In this document: positions 24,751 through 35,292 of the stretch, one piece after another
Layout of the letters: the number at the start of each line of letters is the position of its first letter
Numbering within the stretch: position 1 is the stretch's first letter
Source: Nomia melanderi
Lineage: Eukaryota > Arthropoda > Insecta > Hymenoptera > Halictidae
Assembly: GCF_051020985.1 (NCBI RefSeq)
Contig: NC_134999.1
Coordinates: 15,815,660 to 15,879,659, forward strand
Length of the DNA: 64,000 bases
Direction of reading: 5' to 3'
Program-made: the position numbers and the translations under genes
Notes under the pieces: generated by a model
Database searches by the model: none
What the model was told of the DNA's origin: nothing
Seen by the model: only the letters and a program-made list of their open reading frames with translations

Positions 24751-25179
24751 TTGAACCCTTTGCCTCGGAAGTTTTTCACTAGAAATATTTGAACATTTTC
24801 TGATGAGGCACAGACGATATTTTCAATCTAACTCGACGAGAAATCATATACATTGAGGAGTAAAGCTATTTTATTTCCCAAATTGATGCTTTATACGGGG
24901 TATAATATTAAATATCAAATTTTATAGTTTTACTGTCCTTCCATCATTATTCTAATGTAGTTTAATTTCAACCCTCCGCCTCGGAAGTTTTTCACTAGAA
25001 ACATCTGAACATTTCCTGATGAGATAAAGACACTTTGTGAAACTATCGACGAGAAATCACATACATCGAGGAACAAAGCTATTCATTTCAATATTCCTCA
25101 AAATGATGCATTAAACGACGTATATCAAATTTTATAGTTTTCCATGAAATCAAGGTGAGTCTCGAGTGCAAAGGGTTAA
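24751..25179. mobile_element. Two tandem family-B TTAA elements
   Basis: Two related ~200-bp copies lie head to tail at about 24751-24960 and 24967-25179. Both contain GCCTCGGAAGTTTTTCACTAG, GACGAGAAATCA and ATATCAAATTTTATAGTTTT. The second ends in CTCGAGTGCAAAGGGTTAA, the family-B terminus. The left TTAA of both is decayed. Confidence 0.65.
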
Positions 25180-25539
25180 AATTTACTAAACAAAAATCAT
25201 GTTACCTAGTGCTGCGGTACAGTGTTATAGAAAGGTTTCCGTAATTTTCTCACCGAGCTGCGAAACCGTGTAAGTTGCAGCGTTAAACGATGTTTCAATT
25301 TATCTCGTCGTGTCGTAGAAGGGCTACCTGTATTCAGTTACACGGTAAACAAGTCGTACAACAAATAAAGATGTATTATAATGTCCAACGAGAAGCAAAA
25401 CCCAGAGTGAATCTGATTCACCGGAATATCGAGCCGATATTCGAAACTCCGGCAGAAGAACACCGAAACGATGCGAATGGCAACGAGAAGCTTGGACGCT
25501 TCCACGAAATGGCTTCTAGCTCGCGAGGTCTTCTCGGAA

Positions 25540-26244
25540 CTAACTGTCCGCCAGTAACACGGTCAAGTCGGACGTCTGAATCCTGGTCTCCGACGATTCT
25601 CCAGGCGTGTCCGGCGTGTCCGGCGCGACCAGCGGCTCGGTTTGATAGCTGTCGCCCCTGCGGCAAGGGTTGACGATCGTCTTCGACGTGGTGCAGAGTT
25701 TCTCGACCTGCCCGCTCCTCTTCCACGCGGTGTTCCTGGCCGATTCGCCGTTGTTCGGTTTCCTCCGGCTCGGCGAGGAGCCGTTGCTCGGGTTCCAGAG
25801 GAACAGCAGGTAAATCCGCCTCCAGCCGTCGAATGCGTTCATCGAGTCAGGTTTTCCTCCTCTTTGCTCCTCTTTGACGTTGCACTTAGCTCCCTCGCTG
25901 GTGTTTCTATACAGTTGCTCGACCTCGTTCGAGGAACGCTCCTCGGAATTAGCAAGAGCAGCGTTGCTGCCCAGGAACCGGGAGACCCAGCCGAAGAACC
26001 CGTTCGCTTCCGAGGACGCGTCCTTCTTTCGGATCGGCGACGCGATACTCTTCATCGTCTCCACGATCCTCTTCTTTAGCCGCGAGATGCCCATCGAGTG
26101 GATCTTCCGCACGGACGAGCAGTCTTTCGCTGGATCGTCGCCGGTGTTTGCGGGCTGGCCAGCTGATTTTGGACGGCTGTCCGTCGTGGACAGAATCTTG
26201 ACGCGCGTGTTGCGCCGTTTGTTCAGGAAACGTATCACGAACAC
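25540..26244 (-). CDS. ADAM10-type metalloprotease, last coding exon (cytoplasmic tail)
   Basis: Terminal exon, 234 codons plus the stop at 25540-25542. The acceptor is CGTTTCGTTTCAG directly before GTG (Val), phase 0, joining the transmembrane exon to give ...LMLIP-VFVIRFLNKRRNTR. VFVIRFL completes the membrane span and NKRRNTRVK is the basic stop-transfer segment. The tail is Ser/Arg/Lys-rich (SRLKKRIVETMKSIA near residue 54) and ends in SDLTVLLADS. Human ADAM10 has a tail of only about 55 residues with proline-rich SH3 sites; this tail is about four times longer and has no comparable proline-rich run. Known role of the family: sheddase activating Notch and cleaving other surface proteins. 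Which paralogue (kuzbanian or kuzbanian-like) cannot be settled here. The antisense frames at 25642-26248 are shadows. Confidence 0.85.
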   Translation of the reverse strand: MFVIRFLNKRRNTRVKILSTTDSRPKSAGQPANTGDDPAKDCSSVRKIHSMGISRLKKRIVETMKSIASPIRKKDASSEANGFFGWVSRFLGSNAALANSEERSSNEVEQLYRNTSEGAKCNVKEEQRGGKPDSMNAFDGWRRIYLLFLWNPSNGSSPSRRKPNNGESARNTAWKRSGQVEKLCTTSKTIVNPCRRGDSYQTEPLVAPDTPDTPGESSETRIQTSDLTVLLADS

Positions 26245-26373
26245 CTGAAACGAAACGAATAGTGAGGGAATTGCTTTCTAATCTCGTGTTCGTCGGTTTT
26301 TGGAAAGGCTTCGTGTTGTCGGTCTTCCGTGTTTTATCCTTGTAATTTTGCGGTTGTGTTTTTGAGGTTGATC

Positions 26374-26669
26374 TTAACCGTTTGAGTGCTTGAGCGCTAT
26401 AGTGCTCTTGTGTTGTGATAAAATTGCGGAGAGCGTGGAGGCAGTTCTGTTTGTCAGTATCAATTATAATTCTCTTACTATGGTTTTCGAAAAATAAATC
26501 AAAGTAAATTTATTTGAATGAATGTTATTTTTTGATATTTCTCTGTAATAACACAATATTTGTGATCTCATTAGATAGCTAATTTTATTCATTTTTTTGC
26601 ATGCACACCCAATCACTTCCGCATTTTTGGTAAATATCCACAAAAGTTGTTTAGCATCCAAACGGTTAA
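26374..26669. mobile_element. Family-E TTAA element, copy 1
   Basis: Bounded by TTAA on both sides. The ends read TTAACCGTTTGAGTGCT and, at the other side, AGCATCCAAACGGTTAA. Just inside the left end is a palindromic GAGCGCTATAGTGCTC. A close copy lies at 51411-51711. It has no coding capacity, so it is a non-autonomous element within the last intron of the ADAM10-type gene. Confidence 0.85.
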
Positions 26670-26716
26670 TGATAGATAGTATTTTGCATGTACTTTACTA
26701 AACTCGTGTTCTTTAT

Positions 26717-26937
26717 TTAACACGTTCACTGCCATGAGAAACTTTGGTGTTTCATGTATAACTTATTCCTTTAAATAAAAGGGAATTATCAATTATTTGG
26801 TAACAATTATCAGGTTACGATCCAGTTATTCATATTATTAAACATTTTCATTCGACGCCAGTTATCTTACGACAATTGTTCTCAAATAATTTGGAAGCTC
26901 CAGTCATCGGTGACTACTGTTGCAGTCAACGTGTTAA
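26717..26937. mobile_element. Family-F TTAA element, copy 1
   Basis: TTAACACGTTCACTGCCA at the left and TGCAGTCAACGTGTTAA at the right form imperfect terminal inverted repeats with TTAA at each end. The length is 221 bp, AT-rich and noncoding. A related copy lies at 33822-34061. Confidence 0.85.
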
Positions 26938-27014
26938 TTGTTCTCTTGTCAATGTTTCAGAATCAAATTTCGCGAGTGAACACTAGGGTTCTGCTTTTAA
27001 CAATCATTCGTCTA

Positions 27015-27439
27015 TTAACACTAGAACTACCGTTTAGTTTCTTTGTTTTGCGATTATTGATATCTTCAAAGCATTGAACATTCAAAACGATTTTGAAAAT
27101 TCAACTTGAATATTATAATGAATGTCTGAAGAAACGGAGAATAATCTATTGTTACAATGTTTATATAATAACAATATGATATGTAAGGTAAAATCACCAG
27201 TTGACCAATTAAGAAATTTTCTGTGTGAATATTAATAAACGCTTGCCTCTTTATTAAACAAAGAGACTCTACGTGTGTAGAGTGCAGTATTCCATACTGC
27301 ATTTCCAAAAGTTTTTTTAGACTCTTAAATTTTGGGCCCTACAAACAAAAACATTTTAATCATTCCTTTTATTCTCATAGGTGACTGAGAGTCACGTGGT
27401 ATGATTCGTTATAAAAACACGTGGTACGATTATGGTTAA
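27015..27439. mobile_element. Fragments of family-A and family-D TTAA elements
   Basis: A family-A left end (TTAACACTAGAACTACCG) begins at 27015; its interior to about 27140 matches the repeated segment at 55380-55750. From about 27303 to 27439 the sequence matches the right part of the family-D element at 39423-39639, including TTTTAATCATTCCTTTTATT and AAAAACACGTGGTA, and ends at TTAA. Neither element is complete. Confidence 0.6.
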
Positions 27440-27659
27440 ACGAAACTACAAATACACCTGTGCTTGTTCTCATCAAAGCCTTCCATACCCACACTATTTT
27501 CCACTATTATAAAAGAATAAATCTTACTATAACGTATCAGTAACTAATACTGAATTTATGTTTAAAAAAAATGAATAATACTTAGATTTTCCAAATTCAG
27601 TTTAAAATTCTCGTCACCAGTCTGACACGATGTAAGTCAAAGGGTTAAGGAGGATTTAT

Positions 27660-29008
27660 TTAACACTATTTCTACCGAAGCTGTCAAAAGACACCTTTCG
27701 AAATTTTATCTTAAAATTATTTTCTAGGTTTAGTTGTATATTCTGAATTGACTTTTCGACTTTTGCAATAACGATTATAAAACTAACCCTTTGGACTCGA
27801 GAGATTCTCAATTGTAGTATGCGATAAATAATGCGTAGTATGCGTTCTAATAAGATGTAGACGAGATACTTCGAAATGAATTTAGCTTTAGTTCCCTAAT
27901 TCATAAGTGATTGTTAAGGCCACTTACAGCCTTAACGTTTCCTCCGACCCCTTAGAACCATCGTACTTTTTAGTTTGTATACACTTTTTATGTTTTCTAA
28001 GGCTTATTGTGCATTTGGTAGTTTTTTCGGAATAATAGGAGCCTTCGTCCCGTTCACAACTTGCAATCGTCCTTACGGTATTACGAGAAGGGACCGTGGC
28101 AGCCATAAATCCCTGAACCCATAAGGCCCGCGATTATTGCTGTAGATTTTCTTTGCCTATTGTTTACATCTGGTGTCCAGTCACCAGTATTTTTAACTCT
28201 CTTGCCCGTCCGTTAGCATGTGTTACTAAGGCCAAGCGTTTCTTGCTTTTTACCTGCCACGGTCGGCGATTGCAAACGGGACGAATTAGTTATTAACTTT
28301 AACAACTAGGAAGACCAGAAGGGAAGGGACTGTGTCTCCCTTCCACAACCATTTTAGATCGAAAAGGGCCAACCAGAACGTCTTCACCCCCGTGAAGACG
28401 ACATTGCTGAGGTGTCGTCGAAGACGATTCTGGGAGGCCCAGGGAGTCGAGAATCATAGTTGGAAACAAATAGTCAAACAAGCAAATAGAGAGCATCGAA
28501 CATATTTCGAGTCACTACACTGATTTTCACAAGTAAATACAGTCCACTTCACAAACCTAAAAATTCGCACAAAGTTAATTCGGCGTGCGACGTACTAGTT
28601 TAACTACCGAACATAGTCGGTGGAAAACAAGGTACACGACAGTGATTTCTTAATAATTTCATTTCTTAATAAATTCATTTCAAGAAAATAGCTTTAGTTC
28701 CCTAATTCATATGTGATTTCTTAATAAATTCATTTCGAGAAAATAGCTTTAGTTGCCTAATTCGTATGTGATTTCTTAATATTTTCTTTCAATATCTCAC
28801 GTATCGATGCAGCATACGGAGGGTAATGGTAAATACCAAAGTTTATACTGTTGCTCTATCAAATCATCTGGGAGTTGCCTTTCGAGTGCAAAGGGTTAAC
28901 TATAAGAAATGTCCAAAATTCAATTGAGATATTATTACACTGAGAAAACGATTATCAGCTAAAATTTCTAAAAGTGTCTTTAGACACTTTCGGTAGAAAT
29001 AGTGTTAC
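27660..29008. mobile_element. Family-A element containing a family-B element with a further insert
   Basis: The outer ends are TTAACACTATTTCTACCG and CGGTAGAAATAGTGTTAC, inverted repeats (right TTAA degraded to TTAC). Inside, a family-B element runs from about 27783 (ACCCTTTGGACTCGAGAG) to 28899 (TTCGAGTGCAAAGGGTTAA). Within that, about 27919-28640 is unrelated DNA, and a segment of about 57 bp containing TAGCTTTAGTT and CCTAATTC is present in several copies around it. This implies at least three successive insertion or amplification events. I do not recognise the innermost ~700 bp. Confidence 0.7.
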
Positions 29009-29517
29009 AGGAATAAATCTTGCTATAACGAAACGCTCGAAATTCTCGTGGCAGTGAACGTGTTGAAGTCGAAATAAAATCAACTCGGTCTCCTTCCTCT
29101 ATTCATATATTATTTCCCGACGTTCCCGTCTTCCCGCGAGATCAACCGCGGAAGAAAAGGCTTTATCATTACATCGGCCCGACAGCGAGCTCTCGCGGGA
29201 TACGGTTTATAATATAATTCGTCGCAGGCTCGTGTTACTGTCGCCGCTCTAATCCTATCTCCGGATGAATTTCCGGCTGCTTTGGCGGCGTCGCGGGTCG
29301 GAAGTTAGCCAAGTTGCGTGGAATCGAATTTACAATATATTTCCCGCGACACCTTCCTGCGTTTAATTGCCGTTCGGTTAACGTCCCTGCGGTTTGTCGG
29401 ACATATTTAAGCCTCTGACATTATCCCGTCGATAATCGTTGAATTATCGACACCAGGACACGCCCTCGGTGCTGCTCCCGCGGTTCAAAAATTATTTTAT
29501 CGATCAGATTCAGACAT
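29009..29517. other. Intronic sequence, nothing recognised
   Basis: A moderately GC-rich intron stretch of the ADAM10-type gene. No open frame, element end or RNA motif is seen. Confidence 0.5.
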
Positions 29518-30165
29518 TTAACACGTCCCGTGCCAGACCGGTTTTTGAAGACCTTCCGCTCAGGCTGCGTGGGGCGTATTTGTTTCTGGACTATGCCTTA
29601 CAATGATTAAGATAATGCAAAAATCATAACTATCAAGGAAAGGGTGTATAGTTGAAGATTCATAACACCACAAAGCAATAAATTAATTTTTTTTAGGAAT
29701 TAGTTTAACAAATATCTGGTTGAACATTACTCTACCGAGCGAGTCGCATCCTCGCACATAATATTCTTTTATGATGTCTATATTAGTTTAAAATAAAACA
29801 TTTTAGTTGAAATATATTTAATATTATATTTATGTGACAAGTTTGCATATAATCAGGAAGGGATGTTACGGTGAACTTTGTTAAAACATGGCAATCATAA
29901 ATGTGGTTTATCCGCACAACTATCACAGAATGTTGCAACTTTTACAGTACAGTTTCTTGCCGATTGGGAACCGAATTTTTTAACGTTAAAACAAATCGCA
30001 GTAAAAAAAATGACTACTACGCTGCGTGGGGCGTATACACGATCAAATAAACGTCGCGGCAATAGTATTAAGATGCCCATAATTGACTGCATAATACATT
30101 TTTAATAAATTCTTCATTTTACAATGACAATACCCAATGGCTTGAACGGAAAGTTCAGCGTGGGG
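29518..30165. mobile_element. Family-H-like TTAA element, right end lost
   Basis: The left end TTAACACGTCCCGTGCC followed by CAGGCTGCGTGGGGCGTAT matches, reversed, the right end of the element at 47707-47945. Near 30140-30165 AACGGAAAGTTCAGCGTGGG matches that element's other end. The copy is longer (about 650 against 239 bp) and its right terminal TTAA is missing. Confidence 0.6.
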
Positions 30166-30336
30166 CGATGATTTTGATGATGATTTTGTAATCTACCAAC
30201 AACTCCAAGCCATATTTATAGTATCCCTAGCACAAATGAAAAATGTTTTGTATATTTGAGATCTTAATAAATTCAGTTCTTGTAGCTTTTATAAAGAAAT
30301 TTTAAAAATATGGTTCAAGTGATCTGTAGTTCTAAT

Positions 30337-30752
30337 GTCAACCCTTTGTACTCGAGAGGTGACTCACCACCTGATTCCACACAGTAAAACTATAAAATTT
30401 GATATTTAATTATACCTTGTACAACTCATCAATTTAAAACGTATTCAAATAAAGTAGCTTTGTTCCTCAATGTACCTATAATTTCTCTTCGAGATAGTTT
30501 CTAATAATATGTGAAATATATGAACACATTAAAATAATATTTCACACATTATATTAACGTCATTTTACATAAAATTCATATAACAGAATGATTAAAAAAA
30601 GCAAAAAATACATAATGCATAACAAGTACAAGTTACTAATTATTAATCAGTTTTATTTAATGAACTTTCACAAACTGTTAGACGAGCAAAAGGAAAATTC
30701 ATTAGGAATCGTTGAAACTTGAAACGTGCAACTACCGAGTGCAAAGGGTTAA
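30337..30752. mobile_element. Family-B TTAA element between two family-A ends
   Basis: The left end is CAACCCTTTGTACTCGAGAGG and the right end GAGTGCAAAGGGTTAA. It carries the family-B block AGTAAAACTATAAAATTTGA. On the left (30285-30340) and on the right (30770-30825) are two similar family-A right ends, GTAGTTCTAATGTCAA and ATAGTTCTAGCGTCAA, so the B element sits between duplicated A remnants. Confidence 0.7.
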
Positions 30753-30825
30753 TAAACGGAATTATGGTTATTAGAAAGAAGTTTGTAAAAATCAGTTTAA
30801 GTGCTCGATAGTTCTAGCGTCAACG

Positions 30826-31341
30826 ATCTTTTCGAATCCCGCTATACATCTGTTGTAAGATATATATTGTGACTCGTGTATCGAGCTACGTTGACGCAAC
30901 AAACTTTTTTTCTTCGAAGCACCGTAGTATAAAATTCCGAAATGTATCGGAACGTAGAGGTAGGACGGAATTCGCCGATATTTCTTTACTTTTTGCCCGG
31001 CTTTCCGGATCGCCGAAAAATGGGCGAATTCTATACGTCGACGGCGAACACGTGTGCGCGCCGCTCGAACGTGTGCCGAGAGAATGATCCGCGCCCGCGT
31101 GCTGGCAAATCAAATTGACCGATTCGTCGTTCAGCCGACGGTCGAATATTACACGGAGAAGTTTGGAGGGGTCCGCGAGAAAAACAAAATATCGAGAAAT
31201 CGGATCGCCGCTGTACGTTTTTACGGAGTTCGCAAAACAATTTCCCGCACGAGACTCGCCGGAAAAACGTGTAACTTCCAGGGACAGGTGCGATTTTCGC
31301 CATTGACGAGACATGGTTCTTGAATTGTTCCTAATCAGTAT
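30826..31341. other. Intronic sequence, nothing recognised
   Basis: A GC-balanced stretch with several overlapping open frames on both strands up to 142 codons, none resembling a known protein. It lies inside the last intron of the ADAM10-type gene. Confidence 0.45.
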
Positions 31342-31662
31342 TTAACACTATTCCTACCGCGAGCAGTCAAATGACTGTTTTTAAAATTTCGATTAGAATT
31401 TCCTATAGACAACGTAATTGAATCGCCTTTATACTTCACGACTTTTCCTGAAATGTATGTATAAAACATTTTTCAATATTCACGCCTTTTTTTATTGTTC
31501 ATTTTCTGAGAAAAATTTGTAGTCTGTCTTAAATACCATGACCAGTCATTTGACCGGTAGAACGATTTATATCTTTTTGTAATAGTATTCCCTCAAAGAC
31601 TCAATTCCGAAACTATAAAGTCGTTACAAACGAAAGGAAATGCAGTTGTGGCATGATTTTAG
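31342..31662. mobile_element. Fragment of the piggyBac-like element (left part only)
   Basis: Begins TTAACACTATTCCTACCGCG and matches 40765-41089 nearly base for base up to GTGGCATGATTTTAG, then the match stops. The element's 3' part and right terminus are absent. The fragment ends only 45 bp from the splice donor of the transmembrane exon (31708). Confidence 0.85.
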
Positions 31663-31707
31663 CCTCGTTGTGCCTTCGATTCTAAAGAGAAGGAAACTGT
31701 TACTCAC

Positions 31708-31842
31708 TGGAATCAGCATCAGAACGAAGCTAATTATCACCACGATGTACCAGAAGTCGGTCAGCCACCTTTGGAAGCTTGCTAAGCTAGCGTCCGACAG
31801 TAGGAGTCTTCTTAAAGTTGCCAATGGTCCGCTGGGGTCCAC
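31708..31842 (-). CDS. ADAM10-type metalloprotease, juxtamembrane and transmembrane exon
   Basis: 135 bases, 45 codons, phase 0 at both ends. Acceptor GATTCCAG before GTG; donor after CCA is GTGAGT. It encodes VDPSGPLATLRRLL (the ADAM10 signature just before the membrane, comparable to VDADGPLARLKK in human ADAM10), a short stalk with ASFQRWLTDF, and the start of the membrane helix WYIVVIISFVLML. The helix is completed by the next exon. The exon lies 19 bp from a family-A element (31861) and 45 bp from a piggyBac-like fragment. Confidence 0.92.
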
Positions 31843-31860
31843 CTGGAATCATCATCCGCA

Positions 31861-32296
31861 TTAACGCTAAACCTACCAGACGGGTCGAAATGACCCATTC
31901 CTGATTTCTTCTTTTTGCAGTTATTAAAAGGATAACAGATGTTTCTCTGAGAAATTATCCAAGAGATTGATTTAACAATACGCAAATTGAATTGTAAATC
32001 GATTAACCTTTTGAGGACGAATGTCGTCATTTTACTGACATCAAGCTTTCATATTTCGAGTACGAAGTTGTGAACAAACAATTGATTTCTTCAAATAACA
32101 AGAGACCAGTGTTTAGTTTTCTTTTTCTCTGGCACTTAAGACTTCGATGTACAATTTAATTTCCCTTGCGAAATGTTTTCAATACTTCAAGGAATCCTTG
32201 TCCGTAAAGGGTTAAAGTCTCGATAGATCCATCCATGAAGTTGCTATAGAGGAATTTCAAAAAGTCAATTTAACTGTTCGGTAGGTTTAGTGTTAA
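31861..32296. mobile_element. Family-A TTAA element with a nested family-C element
   Basis: The outer ends are TTAACGCTAAACCTACC and GGTAGGTTTAGTGTTAA. Inside, 32003-32215 is a family-C element, TTAACCTTTTGAGGACGA to TCCGTAAAGGGTTAA. The outer element begins 18 bp upstream (in gene direction) of the transmembrane exon, so the branch-point region of that intron probably lies inside it. Confidence 0.85.
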
Positions 32297-32316
32297 AAAG
32301 TTTTCTAATTTCGGTA

Positions 32317-32640
32317 TTAACCCTTTGCGGACGAAGATTCTTCGAAATGTACAAAACTTTCAAGAGATAAAGGTAAATTGTACAGCAATTGCTTAATTAA
32401 TAGAAAAAGAGTCAAATATGAACATTTCGTGACTCTCGCTTACCATTTCGTTCGATATAACAAAATTACGAAGTGTTATATATAATATTAAATTTCGTAT
32501 AATGCGTCAATATGTGAGACACTTATATAAAAAGCTTTGTCTCTTAATTTGTATGTTTTCTCGTTAGTTCTTTTCAAATAGTGTCTGTCTCATCGGAAAA
32601 TGACGAATATTTCAAGAAAAATTTCCAAGTGCAAAGGGTG
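32317..32640. mobile_element. Family-B/C TTAA element
   Basis: The left end is TTAACCCTTTGCGGACGA (family C) and the right end AAGTGCAAAGGGTGAAC (family B, TTAA degraded). The interior resembles family B (ATAACAAAATTACGAAGTG, GTCTCATCGGAAAATGACG). It is either a hybrid or a B element whose left end belongs to a C insertion. Confidence 0.65.
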
Positions 32641-33119
32641 AACGTCGATTCAACCTTTGACGTCGATAGTTGTGCATATTATAGTATAATCTAACTTAAT
32701 TGCACAGTAATTATCGCAATAACTTAAAGTATGGGTGATACAAAGGAATGCTTCAGACAAAAGTTGTAAAATATAGAGCTAAACATATGGTGGTTAAATT
32801 TTTCTTACATTATGGGGATATTATGCAGTTTTTCCAATGACAATGGATACTTTACGCTTCGATTCAAACGTTGTGTAAACAGAAACGGAATTTATTCGTA
32901 CAAAATCCTTATTTTTCAAATGAAAATCATTTTGTATAGCAAGGATTCTTTAGCAACACGTTAACTTTCAATTTTCATTAGGCGAATAGTCGAATTATGG
33001 GGTTTTGTCCACAAGCGGCCGCACTGTGAGCCGTAACGAAAGGGTTAAGAGGATTCTACTGGCGCTAGTACTTCGTTTCGAAAATTGAGAAGCTAAGAAT
33101 CAACTTCTAAAAAGGTTTC

Positions 33120-33348
33120 TTAACCTGTTAACTGTGAAATTTAATTTAAGAAATCTTTGAAATGAAATAATAAAGTATACTCGTTTGACGCAGACTAAAT
33201 GAACGTACAATATATTCTAATGAAAAGCTAAATCGAAAAGAAGAAAAATTACATGTTCATCTGAAAAACATAAACAATATATCGTTGAAAGAATCAGTAT
33301 CATTTTGATTTTAAGATATATACTTATCAAACGCAGTTAACTGGTTAA
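33120..33348. mobile_element. Family-I TTAA element, copy 1
   Basis: TTAACCTGTTAACTGTG and CGCAGTTAACTGGTTAA are terminal inverted repeats; the length is 229 bp. Related copies are at 42886-43136 and 60507-60756. Noncoding. Confidence 0.85.
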
Positions 33349-33596
33349 TACTTTACCGACCGGTACTGGTAAACAGCCGATTGATCTACCGATTGATAAA
33401 ATGTTAAGATGAATTTTAAAGGAAATCCAACGACAAAATCCTCGTGAAAGTTTGCTATCGGAAGTTCGAGCTTCAGAGTCTCCGAATTCGTAAATAGCGA
33501 CGGGACCAATGATTAAATTGATCGTGTTCAACCTGACCGTGATTCCGCTTGGCGAAGACGTCGATACGAATCGGAACGGATTGGACAGAATCTTAC

Positions 33597-33711
33597 CTCT
33601 CGGCATCTTTGGAAGACGTCACAATAGCCATTGTAGTCGTTGCATGGTGTGCCTGGCTTCGACAGCATGTCAGGAATATCGTATGGCGCCGAGTTCCATG
33701 CGAACGATGAT
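33597..33711 (-). CDS. ADAM10-type metalloprotease, Cys-rich domain exon 3 (end of domain)
   Basis: 115 bases. One base completes a Leu codon split with the previous exon, then 38 codons. Acceptor CCTTTACAG; donor after CGAGAG is GTAAGA. It encodes SSFAWNSAPYDIPDMLSKPG followed by TPCNDYNGYCDVFQRCRE. The GTPCND.NGYCDVF..CR pattern is diagnostic for the membrane-proximal Cys-rich region of ADAM10/kuzbanian (human: GSPCNDFRGYCDVFMRCR). Phase agrees with both neighbours. Confidence 0.92.
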
Positions 33712-33821
33712 CTGTAAAGGAACGGTTCTCGTCTGACGTCTGGTTTATTTGATCTGTGTCACTACATTTCACTATCTCCCGGCAATGGTTCGTCATCATT
33801 TACGATATAATTGAAAATTGA

Positions 33822-34061
33822 TTAACACGTTGGCTGCCATAAAATCACCAGCGTTTTATGTATCGCTTAATCTTTCTGTAGGAAAGATAGAGGAAAAATT
33901 ATTAGTTATTGAGAATTACAATTCTTTCGTTACACTAGTATCTAGTTATTTATGCTATTCAATACTTTTATTCGATATTAGTTGTCTTATGAGTTATAAT
34001 TATTTTCTTATAATTTGGAAGGTTCGGTTATTGATGACCATCGTGGCAGTCAACGTGTTAG
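33822..34061. mobile_element. Family-F TTAA element, copy 2
   Basis: TTAACACGTTGGCTGCCA at the left and TGGCAGTCAACGTGTTAG at the right; one TTAA is degraded to TTAG. The interior shares TTTTATGTAT and ATTCGA with copy 1. It lies in the intron between the Cys-rich exons. Confidence 0.8.
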
Positions 34062-34495
34062 GACTGTGATCTCTTCTTCGATTTCAGTTCAAACAACAGA
34101 TTGTGTTCAGTATCGGTGAAAACTTTCCAATTTGAAACTTTTTAGATTGAAATATACATATCTTAGAGATTATATACACAAATTATTAACCATTCCGAGG
34201 AATCCTGTTATTAATTACAACTAATCCATCGATAATAGTAAATATCTTCCGAACATTATATCTGCAACATGGAAACACTTCGAACAAATACGATTAATTC
34301 AATTCATAAACGTTACATTTATATTATTCTCTTCGCTGAAACAATTAAATTATAATTCATATTCAATCAAAATTCCAATCAATTTCAAATCCCCACAGCT
34401 AATCGAATCGAACTAATTAATAAACACCAAAATCTCAAATTCCTATATTTAAGCAACTCGTACTCTACCTTTAAATAACAACCAAACAATTCTTT
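34062..34495. other. AT-rich intronic sequence, nothing recognised
   Basis: No open frame or element ends are seen. Strongly AT-rich with repeated AATTCAAT/AATTAATT words. Confidence 0.5.
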
Positions 34496-34860
34496 TTAAC
34501 ACTAGGAACACGTGCTCCTCTGTGGATTCACTAAAGAAACTGATTTAGTAATACTCAAACTGAATTATAAGTGAACTGAAATCTCAGTAGCTGCATTCTT
34601 AGAGTTCCTGTAGACAAATTTTGAACTTCTTAGAGTTCCCATAGACCAATTTCGAAATTCTTACAGTTCGTATAGACAAATTTCGAAATTCTTACAGTTC
34701 CCATAGACAAATTTTGAACTTCTTAGAGTTCCTGTAGACAAATTTCAAAATTCTTAGTTCCTACAGACAAACTTCGAAATTAGAGTTCCTACAGATGAAA
34801 TTCGAAATTCTCAGAGTTCCTACAAATTTCGAAATGATTTGACTTCTCGGTAATTCTAAT
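34496..34860. mobile_element. Family-A element with an internal 31-bp tandem array
   Basis: The left end is TTAACACTAGGAACACG and the right end CGGTAATTCTAATAT (TTAA lost). From 34598 to 34836 the interior consists of about eight copies of a 31-bp unit built from CTTAGAGTTCCTGTAGACAA and a TTTCGAAATT-like part. The later copies are shortened. The array sits about where the interior of related elements carries one such stretch. Confidence 0.75.
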
Positions 34861-35164
34861 ATAAATAAAAACTCCACGAGCATGGAGTCGCTGAAAACGC
34901 GATCGAAAGACTGCGCGTGGAAGGATCGCTCTCAGAACGTAGCGCGACTGAGGCAAAGTGGCCGCGATCGATCAAACGATCACGGTTTCGCGCGGTTATC
35001 GCGAGGTCTAATTTCTTCGCGGCGGTCGCGGGAGACACACCGCTATTTCAGGCGCAGAAACTATTCCTGCGCGGCGCGGAGCGACTGACGCAGACATTCG
35101 CCGGCGAAACCGCGCGTCTACGATATATATATAACAACGAATCGGCTCTCTCAGTCTCACTCAC
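34861..35164. other. GC-rich intronic stretch
   Basis: Rich in CGCG and CGATCG words, with overlapping open frames on both strands but no protein similarity. It leads to the donor of the exon at 35165. Confidence 0.45.
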
Positions 35165-35292
35165 AGGCATGGTTGATCCTCTCCCGGCAATTTACAGCAC
35201 AGTTCGCAGCTCTTGGTTGGGGGATCCTCGGGGCCGGCGATGCACTGACAGGATTCCAGGCCATAAGCCAGGCAAATGCTGCCGGTGCATTC
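35165..35292 (-). CDS. ADAM10-type metalloprotease, Cys-rich domain exon 2
   Basis: 128 bases: 42 codons plus two bases of a split Leu codon. Acceptor TTGCATTGCTTCCAG; donor after CCATGCCT is GTGAGTGAG. It encodes ECTGSICLAYGLESCQCIAG, PEDPPTKSCELCC and KLPGEDQPC. It matches the human ADAM10 pattern AGSICEKYGLEECTCAS...CHVCC in Cys spacing and the SIC..YGLE.C.C core. It joins in phase 0 to the upstream exon (VCYMG-ECTGSIC). Start and stop of the gene lie in other exons. Confidence 0.93.

Noticed and set aside
24795..25080. CTGATGAG ... GACGAGAAATC in family-B elements as a possible hammerhead ribozyme
   Set aside because: CTGATGA is present but stem II is not followed directly by GAAA, and no cleavage-site stem could be drawn. 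The other B copies do not keep the motif.
25642..26248. Plus-strand frames of 124 and 145 codons
   Set aside because: They are antisense to the ADAM10-type tail exon, whose minus-strand frame has matching splice acceptor, phase and protein context.
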